A stretch of DNA of 62,037 bases, taken from positions 1 through 62,037 of IMG/VR virus record IMGVR_UViG_3300044946_000086, one strand, 5' to 3'. The position numbers and the translations under genes are program-made. The notes beneath the pieces are model-generated. The model had not been told where the DNA came from. It made no database searches and saw only the letters and a program-made list of their open reading frames with translations. Each line of letters starts with the position of its first letter. The first letter of the stretch is position 1. Below are positions 24,196 through 32,718 of the stretch, one piece after another. The stretch comes from a virus.

Positions 24196-24812
24196 CCACC
24201 GAACAATCCGACAACCCACCCGCCAGCGTACCGACGCCTGCGCCGGAACTGGATAAAATGTCCAACGAAGCACTGCTGAGATTAACCTTGGAAATCTACG
24301 CCCGTTGGGGTGCATACGGCACGCGCGAAATGTGGCAACGGAATACCGAGTGCCAAGACGAGATGCTGCGCCGATTTCGCCTGTTTGAACTCGAAAAGAC
24401 CGCCAAGGAGATTGCTCAAAAGGAACGGGACGACGCTTTCGCTTTCGTGCGAAACAAGGCAGATAATCAGATGATCGACGCGGACGGCATGAGACGCGAG
24501 AACGCCGCGCTGAGAGCGGAACTTGCCATCTTGCGTAATTATTCGCGTGCAGCAGACGAACTGACGGTTCTGCGACAAGCAAATAAAGCAGCAAACAGGT
24601 TGATTTCAGAATCCGCCGATGAGAAAAAGAAAATCAGTGACTCGCTGACCGCCCTGCGCAGCGCGAACGCGGAGCTGGCGAAAGCATTGTCCGATATTAA
24701 AATATGCTTTGATGCATCTGAGGAGAAAGCTTTAGTTGCTACGTGGGAACGAAAAGAAGCGTGGTGGCAAGCCCTGGCCTCGCACGCCACACAGAAAGCG
24801 GGTGGAGCGTGA
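24192..24812 (+). CDS. Coiled-coil hypothetical protein
   Basis: This encodes 206 aa. A Pro-rich start is followed by helices with strong heptad character from about residue 70 to 185 (RRENAALRAELAIL, LTALRSANAELAKAL). It is probably a parallel coiled coil. No family is recognised. It is coupled to the next gene by GTGA. Confidence 0.7.
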   Translation: MTTEQSDNPPASVPTPAPELDKMSNEALLRLTLEIYARWGAYGTREMWQRNTECQDEMLRRFRLFELEKTAKEIAQKERDDAFAFVRNKADNQMIDADGMRRENAALRAELAILRNYSRAADELTVLRQANKAANRLISESADEKKKISDSLTALRSANAELAKALSDIKICFDASEEKALVATWERKEAWWQALASHATQKAGGA

Positions 24813-25723
24813 GCACGCATCTTGAATCGGTATCCAATGGGCTGGGCGCTCCGTCACTGTGGCTGCTGCTGATGGCGATCCGCAAGGAGATACCGGCCAC
24901 GGTTAGCATCACGGCTGATACCGGGGCTGAAAATGACCGGCTCTGGAACACGGGCCGGAGAAGCACCAATCAGGAATACTTCGATGAGATAATCGTTCCG
25001 CTTTGCAAAGGCACGCATGTCACGCCTTATTTCGTGCGCTCAGTGGATGAAAACAAAGCAGAGCTTCTGCCCTTGATGGATGAGGTGGCCCTTAACGCCT
25101 TAGATGGCCGAGCAACTTTTATCCCGCTATTTGGCTCTAAAGGAGGACGACAAATGCAGTCCTGCACCGATAAATTCAAGATCAGGGCAATTCGTCAACA
25201 GCAGCGTCGGCTTGGAGCTAAGACAGGCCGAACGGCTCAAGGAATACATTTCCACGAGGCTTCGAGGCGCGTGAAGGGAATTTATATGGGAACCTACATG
25301 ACAACCACGGGAGAGAGTGATTTGTCTGCTGGCCCTTGGCATGTGTACCGAACAACCTTGATGCGAAAAAAGAAAGAGGTTCCTGTTAAATGGCAGGCAC
25401 ACTATTATCCATTGGTGGATTTGAAAATGAGCCGCCAGCAGGTTTACGATGCCGTAAACAAAGAGGGCATCCCGTTCATTATTTCGTCCGAATGCGATTT
25501 GTGCCCCCATAAAGATTTAGCCCGATGGGAGAGAAGTAGTGAATCCACGATTGCGGATGGGGAGCGGATCGAGACGCTACTGAAGGGTAAATACTTTTTC
25601 ACGGATCGCCGCATTCCTCTCCGGCAGGCTATCGCCGCCATGCAGGCCGAACGTGCTGCCAATCCAGAACGCTATAAGCAAGAGTCGGATTTCGGGTGCA
25701 GAAACGATCTATGCGGAGTCTAA
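24809..25723 (+). CDS. PAPS-reductase-like (PP-loop) protein with degenerate loop
   Basis: This encodes 304 aa from GTG 24809. SNGLGAPS near residues 9-16 aligns with the ATP-pyrophosphatase SGGxDS loop, but the Asp is replaced. ITADTGAEN fits the second PAPS-reductase-like motif. A C-terminal CDLCPHK and a final FGCRNDLCGV supply paired Cys. Relatives in phages are annotated as PAPS reductase or DndC-like sulfur-transfer proteins. With the loop altered, nucleotide hydrolysis is uncertain. Sulfur modification of DNA or RNA is a possibility only. Confidence 0.6.
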   Translation: MSTHLESVSNGLGAPSLWLLLMAIRKEIPATVSITADTGAENDRLWNTGRRSTNQEYFDEIIVPLCKGTHVTPYFVRSVDENKAELLPLMDEVALNALDGRATFIPLFGSKGGRQMQSCTDKFKIRAIRQQQRRLGAKTGRTAQGIHFHEASRRVKGIYMGTYMTTTGESDLSAGPWHVYRTTLMRKKKEVPVKWQAHYYPLVDLKMSRQQVYDAVNKEGIPFIISSECDLCPHKDLARWERSSESTIADGERIETLLKGKYFFTDRRIPLRQAIAAMQAERAANPERYKQESDFGCRNDLCGV

Positions 25724-25727
25724 ATCA

Positions 25728-26108
25728 ATGAACGACCCAACCCCCACCCAACCCGCAGGCCAGCCCACCGAGGCGCGTGTCGCGGCAAAAGCTCTCTACG
25801 ATCAGGAGTTTCTTGAGAGCGACATTATGCAAGATGATACTGGCGTAATTGCTATCGTTGAACGCGCCGTAGCGGAGGCGACGAAGGAACTGCGGGTAGA
25901 GAACGCCAAGTTGTCGATTATGGTTTCAGATAGAAACCACCGAAACGACGACCTCCGCGCCCAGCTCGCGCAAGCCGAAGCCGCGTTGAGTCAGGTTAGG
26001 CTGGCCACAAGTTTTGCGCGTGGCGTCCTCTCTATTGTCGAAAAGACACGAGAATTTAGGGTTGATGGCGTCATTGAAGCATTGAAGCGCATCGACGCTT
26101 CCATGTAG
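25728..26108 (+). CDS. Hypothetical coiled-coil protein
   Basis: This encodes 126 aa from ATG 25728 (MNDPTPTQ). A Pro/Thr-rich start is followed by a long helix with heptads (ELRVENAKLSIMV, LRAQLAQAEAALSQVR). It is similar in style to the 24192 gene. Function is unknown. Confidence 0.68.
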   Translation: MNDPTPTQPAGQPTEARVAAKALYDQEFLESDIMQDDTGVIAIVERAVAEATKELRVENAKLSIMVSDRNHRNDDLRAQLAQAEAALSQVRLATSFARGVLSIVEKTREFRVDGVIEALKRIDASM

Positions 26109-26130
26109 CAGAAACCGGGAGGGAAATAGC

Positions 26131-26508
26131 ATGATTACAAACAAAACCGACAGAGTAATTTATAAGCTGGCCGAGGCGTTTATCGCGTGGCCTTTGCCAG
26201 AGAGTGTTAACGCTGATCTATGCACCACAGAACAAATTAAAGGTCGGGTAGGAACAAATCTACTAACGTTCGCAGAGGCTCAACAGATGTTCAGTGAGAT
26301 TGCAGGCCCACAAATCAAAGAGCTGATCGAGCAGCGGGAAAATATGTGCGGGCTTATCTCTCGACTCTGCCGTCAGAGCTATAAACTAGGCGTGAAAAAC
26401 AAGCTCACTGATTCAGCAATGGACTACATCAACACGACCGACGCGGATAACACGCCAGCTTCAAGGCTTCTTCGTAAACTCGTGTCAGCACCCGCGCAAA
26501 AGCCATGA
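26131..26508 (+). CDS. Hypothetical protein with strong ribosome binding site
   Basis: This encodes 125 aa of helical character. The start ATG 26131 is preceded by GGGAGGGAAA, one of the few clear Shine-Dalgarno sequences in the window. No family is recognised. It is coupled to the next gene by ATGA. Confidence 0.7.
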   Translation: MITNKTDRVIYKLAEAFIAWPLPESVNADLCTTEQIKGRVGTNLLTFAEAQQMFSEIAGPQIKELIEQRENMCGLISRLCRQSYKLGVKNKLTDSAMDYINTTDADNTPASRLLRKLVSAPAQKP

Positions 26509-26648
26509 GCCGCCTTTACCTATACGCTGAACCAGCGAATCCACCCATCAAGATGGATAGCCTTAACGTCACGGCTCGACCTTCCAAACCGCCGATCAAA
26601 CCCATGCCGATGACCAAGCTGAAACGCCGCACCAAGCAAAAGCCATGA
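26505..26648 (+). CDS. Small basic protein
   Basis: This encodes 47 aa, too short for most gene callers. ATGA overlaps on both sides (26505 and 26645) support it. It is Pro/Lys-rich and basic (TKLKRRTKQKP end). Unrecognised. Confidence 0.6.
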   Translation: MSRLYLYAEPANPPIKMDSLNVTARPSKPPIKPMPMTKLKRRTKQKP

Positions 26649-26842
26649 GCCGCACCCATAGAAACTGGCCGGGCGGAATACTCTACTGCTCAAAGTGCAA
26701 AAAAGCCTTTAAGCAGGCATCGAGCATTGCCTCACATTCCCGCGTTTGCACCGGCCCCACAAAGTCAAAGCGACCACGTTACCCAAAAGCGTTCCAAAAA
26801 CTTTTGGACGCGATACCCCGCCAGCCCGCACCAAATTTATGA
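26645..26842 (+). CDS. C2HC zinc-finger protein
   Basis: This encodes 65 aa. YCSKCKKAF...SHSRVC gives a Cys-x2-Cys ... His-x4-Cys zinc finger, followed by a basic TKSKRPRYPK tail. It is a probable nucleic-acid or protein-binding module, coupled by ATGA on both sides. Confidence 0.7.
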   Translation: MSRTHRNWPGGILYCSKCKKAFKQASSIASHSRVCTGPTKSKRPRYPKAFQKLLDAIPRQPAPNL

Positions 26843-27147
26843 AGACCAAATTAAAGGACGGCGCATCCTTAATTGCGCATGAACGGCGCAGACAAATTCT
26901 TAACGAGGGATTCGACTCGAACCATGACGCTGGCCACCGAGATCAATCTCTTGCCGTGGCCGGAGCCTGCTATGCGCTTACCGGCGACCTGTGCGATAAG
27001 GAAATATGGGATAAGCCGCTCCTGGATTATCTCTGGCCGTGGGAATCTCAATGGTGGAAACCCGACCAATCCCGAGTAAGAAATCTCGTCAAGGCTGGCG
27101 CGCTCATCGCCGCGGAAATCGACAGGCTCCAAGGAACTACGCCATGA
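26839..27147 (+). CDS. Conserved phage protein (ERRRQ...KAGALIAAEIDRL family)
   Basis: This encodes 102 aa from ATG 26839 (ATGA overlap). LIAHERRRQILNEGFDSNHDAGH (quoted as positions about 11-33), a central WPWE/WWKP block and the ending LVKAGALIAAEIDRLQ are hallmarks of a common unnamed phage family. The role is unknown; the all-helical shape resembles MazG-like folds. Confidence 0.8.
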   Translation: MKTKLKDGASLIAHERRRQILNEGFDSNHDAGHRDQSLAVAGACYALTGDLCDKEIWDKPLLDYLWPWESQWWKPDQSRVRNLVKAGALIAAEIDRLQGTTP

Positions 27148-27602
27148 ACCCATCCACCGACACTTGGACTCCGCTCAATGAACGCCAGCCGACCGCACAG
27201 GACTGGGATGAGACACACGCGGTTGAAGTTTGCCATATCGAGACAAGTATGCGCTGCGTGTTAAATCGTGTTGAGAAATTCACGTGGGGAAACGGCTGGA
27301 CTCACTGGCGGCGCGTGGAGCTGCCGCCGTTGCCTGTCGCTTATAGGCACAACCAAAAAGAAGTGGATCAATACGCTTACCGCGACGAGTGCGGGAAATG
27401 GCAATACGATAAGATTGGCCCGGAGCACGCATGGCACGCAGCCCTAGCCCGCGAACGCTCACACCTCGGCGGAATCAGTGCCGAGTTGTTCGTCAAGGAG
27501 CTGCGGGAGATCAGTAAAAAGTGGCAAACCGGGAAAATAACTAGAGCCGAAAACGCGATGGCTTATATCCACGATATGCTCGACCGCACAGCAATTGGGT
27601 GA
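27144..27602 (+). CDS. DUF551-like protein
   Basis: This encodes 152 aa. The first half, TWTPLNERQPT ... WTHWRRVELPPLP, has the DUF551 layout (W-x-x-x-x-R-x-P start, H-W-x-x-x-x-x-P end). The second half is helical and charged. It is a common phage and prophage domain of unknown role. Confidence 0.65.
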   Translation: MNPSTDTWTPLNERQPTAQDWDETHAVEVCHIETSMRCVLNRVEKFTWGNGWTHWRRVELPPLPVAYRHNQKEVDQYAYRDECGKWQYDKIGPEHAWHAALARERSHLGGISAELFVKELREISKKWQTGKITRAENAMAYIHDMLDRTAIG

Positions 27603-27606
27603 ACCA

Positions 27607-27801
27607 ATGAAATCCATCCTTATTCGCCTACTCTGCCATCTCGGTTGTGTCTGGAAGGTAGTGCTGATTTTCGATGACGGAACGTCTGTATTTTTTACGG
27701 TGCTCAGCCCAATCACATCCGACATGCTTCCGCCTTTTGGAACCCGCTGGAATAACGGGAAAATGATTGTTGGTAATCGCGTAGAGAGGGTTATTTACTG
27801 A
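27607..27801 (+). CDS. Hypothetical protein
   Basis: This encodes 64 aa from ATG 27607 (MKSILIR). A hydrophobic start is followed by beta strands (VWKVVLIFDDGTSVFFTVL). It overlaps the next start by one base (TGATG). Confidence 0.6.
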   Translation: MKSILIRLLCHLGCVWKVVLIFDDGTSVFFTVLSPITSDMLPPFGTRWNNGKMIVGNRVERVIY

Positions 27802-27971
27802 TGCAGGCTACCCGCAAACTTCCTTGGCGTGCCCGCTGCGAGCTACTGATTCGTTCTGGACTAGCTTCTGATTTTTATACCGCCGCGTCATTACTTTCGA
27901 AAATGCGAGGCAAAAGAAAAGCGCCAAAGCTGCCAGACCCGGCTACGGCTAGGTTGCCGTACAAAGACTAA
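27801..27971 (+). CDS. Small basic protein
   Basis: This encodes 56 aa from ATG 27801, with a TGATG overlap upstream. Helix (WRARCELLIRSGLASDFYTAASLLSKM, positions about 9-35), then a basic RGKRKAP stretch. It is probably a nucleic-acid-binding small protein. Confidence 0.6.
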   Translation: MQATRKLPWRARCELLIRSGLASDFYTAASLLSKMRGKRKAPKLPDPATARLPYKD

Positions 27972-28016
27972 TTTTGTGCTTGCGCGAAGTCGCTACACTA
28001 CTTTACACCATTTCAC

Positions 28017-28202
28017 ATGCAGCTCACGTTCTCCTGTTCCAAGAAATCTGCGGCCAATCGCACGGAAGAAGCAAAGCGTCTCGGACGTTCCCGCAGCTCT
28101 TACATTGCGCTAGTGCTCGACCATTGCGCAGAGAAGTTTGCCGATTCTTGCGTCCCACCATTACCGATCAAAACTCAACTCCGGCCACGCCGAAAGAAAT
28201 AA
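28017..28202 (+). CDS. Ribbon-helix-helix-like small protein
   Basis: This encodes 61 aa. A short strand (MQLTFSCS) is followed by two helices (NRTEEAKRLGRSRSSYIALVLDHCAEKF, about residues 14-41), as in CopG/Arc regulators, then a basic tail. It sits directly before recT and may control it. Confidence 0.6.
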   Translation: MQLTFSCSKKSAANRTEEAKRLGRSRSSYIALVLDHCAEKFADSCVPPLPIKTQLRPRRKK

Positions 28203-28203
28203 T

Positions 28204-29358
28204 ATGTCACAGCAAAATCAACTCGCCGTCATCGGCGATTCACTCGAAATTAGCACGATGGATCAGGCCATCGCGTTCTCATCTAAAATGGCCGAAGCAA
28301 AACTGCTTCCGGCGCATCTCCAAAAAAGTCCAGCCGACTGCCTTCGTGTTGTTATCCAAGCATCGAAATGGCGCATGGACCCGTTTGCGGTTGCCGACAA
28401 AACCAGCGTCATCAACGGTAAGCTGAATTTCGAGGGCCAATTAATTTCTGCGGTTATCAATGCACGCGGCAACTTAGTTAAGCGCCTCGATTACTCGTTT
28501 AGCGGTCAAGGCGATGCTCGCGTGCTCACTGTTTCGGGAACGATCAAAGGCGAATCTGAGCCGCGCACCATCGAACTTCCTTTCTCTCTGGCAAAACGAA
28601 TCAACAAAAACGGCCAGATGAACATCAATCCCGACCAGCAAGCGACCTACATCGGTGCCCGCATTTGGGCGCGGCGCCACATGTCCGAACTTCTGCTTGG
28701 CGTTTACGCGCCAGATGAAATGCCTGATGACGACGAGCCGAAGAACGTGACGCCGGGCGCTGAAGGAGAACCCGCCAGCGGCCCCGGCATATCCACCGAA
28801 ACCACCGCCAAACGTCGTGGCCGTCCTCCAGGGCGAAGCGCGACGGGGGCGGCGGCAGTCGTCGATACGGAGCCTGCTACGGTCACAGAGAGCAAGACTA
28901 TCGACGTGCAAGCTACGGCGACGGCTGACGCACAGGCCGAGGTTGAGACGCCAAAGGCTACCGAGAAGCGGGTAAAAGCGGCGTCGGCACCAACTGCCGA
29001 GCAGGCCAAGCCCGTCACCTCACTTTCTGCCGGCGAAAAGAAATCGTTTGCCGGCGTCATGGTCGTAGAGATCGTGGCACAAAACTTCGGCACAGTCGAA
29101 AAGCCGAGGCTGGCAGTCAAAGCCAGCGTCGAAGGCGCATTCACTGGATTGGTTTACGACACGCGCATTGGCAGCGCGGAGTGGGTCGATGCCAAAGACC
29201 CGGCCAAAGGCGTCAAGGCGGCTTTGCCGTGGCAGCTTGACCATCCGATCAACCTCGTGATTGTCGGCAAGAAACGGCCAGATGAGACGATTGCAAACGT
29301 CGTCGAATCAGCAGAATTATCGGAGGGCGCGGTGCAAGAGGCCGGTGAACTGCCGTGA
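28204..29358 (+). CDS. recT: RecT-family ssDNA annealing protein with AT-hook
   Basis: This encodes 384 aa. Residues of about 20-175 carry the RecT signature (VIQASKWRMDPFAVADKT, VINGKLNFEGQLISAVI, QATYIGARIWARR). Such proteins coat and anneal single strands made by a partner exonuclease. A flexible acidic linker contains an AT-hook, RRGRPPGR (about 204-211), which is unusual for RecT. A further C-terminal domain (about 290-384) with SVEGAFTGLVYDTRIG is not part of the usual family. It is coupled to 29355 by GTGA. Confidence 0.88.
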   Translation: MSQQNQLAVIGDSLEISTMDQAIAFSSKMAEAKLLPAHLQKSPADCLRVVIQASKWRMDPFAVADKTSVINGKLNFEGQLISAVINARGNLVKRLDYSFSGQGDARVLTVSGTIKGESEPRTIELPFSLAKRINKNGQMNINPDQQATYIGARIWARRHMSELLLGVYAPDEMPDDDEPKNVTPGAEGEPASGPGISTETTAKRRGRPPGRSATGAAAVVDTEPATVTESKTIDVQATATADAQAEVETPKATEKRVKAASAPTAEQAKPVTSLSAGEKKSFAGVMVVEIVAQNFGTVEKPRLAVKASVEGAFTGLVYDTRIGSAEWVDAKDPAKGVKAALPWQLDHPINLVIVGKKRPDETIANVVESAELSEGAVQEAGELP

Positions 29359-29537
29359 TCTACAAAGTTCAAGTAGGCGATTTCATACGGATTTGCCACA
29401 ACGGCAATAAGCAGCGGCGCACTCGGGTATCTGAGCGGGCCTACTGTGTCGGCGCTGTTTACTCGGACAAAATCCGAATCTTTGACTATGGCAATTACGT
29501 CCGCAGTTGGATTCTCGTGAGAAAGGATGCGCCATGA
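29355..29537 (+). CDS. Small beta-rich hypothetical protein
   Basis: This encodes 60 aa from GTG 29355. It is a small SH3-like beta protein by pattern (YKVQVGDFIRIC, then VYSDKIRIFDYG, then WILV). Overlaps on both sides (GTGA, ATGA) support it as a member of the recombination operon. Confidence 0.6.
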   Translation: MIYKVQVGDFIRICHNGNKQRRTRVSERAYCVGAVYSDKIRIFDYGNYVRSWILVRKDAP

Positions 29538-30385
29538 CACAAGACATTACAGGCAACACAATCTCAGTCATCCCGGTAATCCCTCCGGCGCCGCACGTCT
29601 TAGGTGACAGCAAGTTCGTGGCGACGTTGGCCGAGGTCGAGAACCAAGTGTCTGCGCTTAGGGTTGCTGACACGGCTACAGCTCAGTTGGCTGCAAGCCT
29701 CCAAGTCAGGCTCACGCGAGCCAAGGGCACGCTGGAGGCCACGCGGAAGACGCTAATTCAGCCATTCCTCGACGCACAGAGGCTCATCAACAAGACGGCT
29801 GAACCTGTCGTTACTCGGATCGACGCTGCAATCAGTCGCCTGAAGGCGTCACAGACGGCCTACGACGACGAACAGCAGCGCATTGCGGCAAAGTTAGAGA
29901 GGGAACGCAGGGCGGAGCTTGACAGGCTGGAGAAGATACGGCTGGACGAAGAGGCGGCTGCCGCACGCAAGGCCAAGGAAATTGCTGAGGCTGCGGCCAA
30001 GGTCGAAGCAGATCGTTTAGCCAAGCTGACGGCAGACCAGAAGGCAAACGAAGCCGAGCTTGGCTTTGTCGAAGACGAGGTGCCAGAACTTCCGCCTGAA
30101 CCTGTCCAAAAGACGGAGACAGAGCAGAAGATAGAGGCGCTGAAGTATGCGCCGGTCGTCGTCGCGGCCAAGCCTGTCGGCGTGGCGTTTAGGGTTACGC
30201 TGCGCATCAAGTCGATTGACGTGATGAAGCTACCAGAGGTCTTCGTGGAGCGGAAGGCGAAGGAGAATGCCATTAGGGCAGCGTTTTGCGTAGGCTTTCG
30301 AGAAGGCCAGCCCATGCCGGTGTGCGAAGGCTGCGTTTTCGAAGTGGACAAGCAACCAATCAGCACTGGAAGGGAGCAGTTTTAA
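29534..30385 (+). CDS. Coiled-coil recombination-associated protein (DUF1351-like position)
   Basis: This encodes 283 aa from ATG 29534. Residues of about 30-200 form a long charged helix (EEAAAARKAKEIAEAAAKVEAD, about 145-166). The compact C-terminal domain begins VAFRVTLRIKSIDVMKLPEVF. Proteins of this shape, with a coiled coil then a small beta/alpha domain, often sit between RecT and its nuclease (DUF1351-type). It may organise the annealing complex. Confidence 0.68.
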   Translation: MTQDITGNTISVIPVIPPAPHVLGDSKFVATLAEVENQVSALRVADTATAQLAASLQVRLTRAKGTLEATRKTLIQPFLDAQRLINKTAEPVVTRIDAAISRLKASQTAYDDEQQRIAAKLERERRAELDRLEKIRLDEEAAAARKAKEIAEAAAKVEADRLAKLTADQKANEAELGFVEDEVPELPPEPVQKTETEQKIEALKYAPVVVAAKPVGVAFRVTLRIKSIDVMKLPEVFVERKAKENAIRAAFCVGFREGQPMPVCEGCVFEVDKQPISTGREQF

Positions 30386-30386
30386 G

Positions 30387-30761
30387 ATGCCGCACTTCGA
30401 TATAGGGCTTTCTTTCGAGGCTCACCGCGAACTTGTTCGTCGAGCGGAGGAAGGTGACGTTGCGGTTGCGCGACTCCGCGATGAATGCCGACGCATCGAA
30501 CAAATGGAAATGTACGGCGGCGATGCCCAGGTCGTGCTCCGCACCAGAGATGGCCTTCAGGTGCCGGTAACAATGGGCTTTGAAGTCGGTTGCTTCACAC
30601 ACGAACTGCGACGCCCTATCCTTTCCGCATACATGCCGATTCAAATTGACCGACCGCCATCCATCGAGCCAATCGAGGAGCGCCGATATCAACGAACAGG
30701 AGAGCGCATTTATGGTCGCGCTGTGTTCGAGGAAGTCTTTGAACGGAAGATAGCCACATGA
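30387..30761 (+). CDS. Hypothetical protein
   Basis: This encodes 124 aa. The start is preceded by GGGAGCAG, a good Shine-Dalgarno. Mixed alpha/beta (FDIGLSFEAHRELVRRAEEG; AQVVLRTRDGLQVPV). No family is recognised. It is coupled downstream by ATGA. Confidence 0.68.
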   Translation: MPHFDIGLSFEAHRELVRRAEEGDVAVARLRDECRRIEQMEMYGGDAQVVLRTRDGLQVPVTMGFEVGCFTHELRRPILSAYMPIQIDRPPSIEPIEERRYQRTGERIYGRAVFEEVFERKIAT

Positions 30762-31153
30762 AAATCTGCGAATTTAGCGAATGGGAGTTGATGCACACTG
30801 CCTTCGACGGAAAGAGCACGGGTGTTTTTATTAGCAATCCTATGATGAACGGACTGGCTCTTATTCAGCGGGCGCTGGAAACCGTCAATCAAGCCGGGCT
30901 CGACGGCAAAAAGCTGACCGACATGAAAGTGATCCATTTCAGCAATCCGGCAGACGGGCCGGATGGCGGACGCTTCGAAGTCCACGCCAAGGTTAGGCAC
31001 CGACTTTCCGCGCCGGCCATGACGAATCAACCTGACTGTGGAAATCCTGCGTGTCCCGAGTGCTACAGCCACCTGACCGAACGTGAACGATTGGCAAAGA
31101 TTGGACTGACGCCGGAAATCCTGAACCCCGCAACGCCAGCGCAGAATTTATGA
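30758..31153 (+). CDS. Hypothetical protein with C-terminal Cys motif
   Basis: This encodes 131 aa. The C-terminal third has CGNPACPECYSHL, a Cys-rich zinc ribbon-like motif followed by a RERLAKIGLTPE helix. The N-terminal half is soluble and helical. It is coupled on both sides by ATGA. Confidence 0.68.
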   Translation: MKICEFSEWELMHTAFDGKSTGVFISNPMMNGLALIQRALETVNQAGLDGKKLTDMKVIHFSNPADGPDGGRFEVHAKVRHRLSAPAMTNQPDCGNPACPECYSHLTERERLAKIGLTPEILNPATPAQNL

Positions 31154-31557
31154 GCAACGATAAACACGCTTACGGATGGTGCGGGCACATTCTTGTGTCC
31201 GACGCAGACCATGATGACGACAAAGCCGCTGGCCCATTCGTCGTCATTCCTGACATGGCATTCCGGTCGCTTGTAGCGGCCTTTGAAAACAATAAGCTAG
31301 ATGGACGAATTGGCATCGAACGCCTTGGGGTGGTCGATAGCGATTGCTACTTTCTGGCCGTCGGTCATCCCACAACGTTCACGACCGGCTACACCTACTA
31401 TGGTGCAGTCTTCGAAGAAGCAGAGAACCGCGTCGAAGGCGGGGAGGCCGTTGATCCTAAAGACCGGGACGCCGAATACCTGAAGGCGATGAAGGAAATC
31501 TACAACCTCAACATGCCGCCGTGCAAACTGATGATCGGTTGCGCGGTGGAACACTAA
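31150..31557 (+). CDS. Hypothetical protein
   Basis: This encodes 135 aa, an acidic protein with aromatic strands (YFLAVGHPTTFTTGYTYYG). No family is recognised. It is coupled upstream by ATGA and followed by a 13-base gap. Confidence 0.65.
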   Translation: MSNDKHAYGWCGHILVSDADHDDDKAAGPFVVIPDMAFRSLVAAFENNKLDGRIGIERLGVVDSDCYFLAVGHPTTFTTGYTYYGAVFEEAENRVEGGEAVDPKDRDAEYLKAMKEIYNLNMPPCKLMIGCAVEH

Positions 31558-31570
31558 CCCGACCCCGCCA

Positions 31571-31840
31571 ATGATCACACCTGAAAATCCTCCTGCATTT
31601 CCTCTGCCGCCACAACACTTCTCGTCAGGAACTACTATTACACAGGATGGTATGAGCCTGCGGGATTATTTTGCTGGTCAGGTTCTTTGTGGGATGCTCA
31701 ACAATCAAAATATGACCGACAACATCACCAATCTAGCGACATCCAGTGGCGTGAAAAATATCGACATTCGCGCAAAATACTGCTACGAACTAGCCGACGC
31801 GATGCTGGGTGCCCGCGCGCCGAAAGGCGGCGCGGCGTGA
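31571..31840 (+). CDS. Conserved small protein (GMSLRDYFAG family)
   Basis: This encodes 89 aa. A Pro/Phe-rich start, GMSLRDYFAGQVLCGML and the ending YELADAMLGAR are shared by many unnamed phage and prophage proteins. Function is unknown. No Shine-Dalgarno is visible. Confidence 0.8.
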   Translation: MITPENPPAFPLPPQHFSSGTTITQDGMSLRDYFAGQVLCGMLNNQNMTDNITNLATSSGVKNIDIRAKYCYELADAMLGARAPKGGAA

Positions 31841-32052
31841 GCAATAAATATTCAATCGAGTGGCATGAAGGTTGCCTGAAAAACTGGGAATCAAACATGG
31901 TTCGAGAGGATCAACGCGCTGAACGTATCCTCGCAGAATTGGCCGATCAAAGGAAGCGGTTAGAGTTTTACCGCCGCCAAATTACGGAGGCCAAAAAGCA
32001 GCGCAAAGACGGCTTTGACCTCGAACGCTTCCTTAAAGGCACCCCCCGCTGA
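31837..32052 (+). CDS. Small charged helical protein
   Basis: This encodes 71 aa from GTG 31837 (GTGA overlap). Charged helix with heptads (ERILAELADQRKRLEFYRRQI, about 28-48). Unrecognised. Confidence 0.6.
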   Translation: MSNKYSIEWHEGCLKNWESNMVREDQRAERILAELADQRKRLEFYRRQITEAKKQRKDGFDLERFLKGTPR

Positions 32053-32062
32053 AGACCGCGCC

Positions 32063-32266
32063 ATGAAAATTCCTCGCGTTGGCCAAGTTTGGTGCTACGG
32101 GAATCAAAATGGATACCCGAGAACTATCACGCGCATTTCTCGTGGCATGACTGCCCGCACTGAACACGCCGCGCATTGTCTCTTTGTGACATGCTCACCC
32201 TCGTGCTACACGCAAAGCCTGCGTTCATTTCTAACTAATTTTGTGCCACAAAAAACTTCGCCATGA
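32063..32266 (+). CDS. Hypothetical protein
   Basis: This encodes 67 aa from ATG 32063 (MKIPRVGQVW). Small beta protein with a GQVWCYG start like the SH3-like small phage proteins. Two Cys/His pairs in the centre could bind metal. It is coupled downstream by ATGA. Confidence 0.6.
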   Translation: MKIPRVGQVWCYGNQNGYPRTITRISRGMTARTEHAAHCLFVTCSPSCYTQSLRSFLTNFVPQKTSP

Positions 32267-32718
32267 ACTTCCACAAAACTACGCAGGACGTAGCCAAGGC
32301 TATCGACCCCTACGCTCGCAAGAAATATCGCCCTGGCCCTGTGCTGAAGACCTTCGAACAAGTGCTCGATGCTGCTCAACGTGGCGTCTGGATTTTCTAT
32401 AACCATAAGGCATACCATCCATCGTGGGCACTCAACTGGTCGTTATGGAGAACGAAGCAGGCTCTTGCTGCCGGAAATATCCGCATCGGGATTCGCAACA
32501 AAGCGTTCCCTCTCGTCTTTGAGGCTATCTGGACTGGCTCAAAGGCTGAGCCGCGTCCAAACTCAGACTCGTATTACATGACGTGCAGCGAGCTTCCCGG
32601 CTATCACAGCCAAGCTCTTGACGCCGAGATCGTTTTTCACCGCGCCTACGAAGTTGCGAGAAAGCATGGTCACTTTGGCGAGGTCGATGTGAAATTTCAG
32701 AAGGAGTGCCCGTTTTGA
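32263..32718 (+). CDS. Hypothetical protein
   Basis: This encodes 151 aa, Trp/Tyr-rich, with a WALNWSLWRTKQALAAGNIRIG block. No family is recognised. It overlaps the exonuclease start by 4-13 bases, so it is part of the recombination operon. Confidence 0.65.
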   Translation: MNFHKTTQDVAKAIDPYARKKYRPGPVLKTFEQVLDAAQRGVWIFYNHKAYHPSWALNWSLWRTKQALAAGNIRIGIRNKAFPLVFEAIWTGSKAEPRPNSDSYYMTCSELPGYHSQALDAEIVFHRAYEVARKHGHFGEVDVKFQKECPF

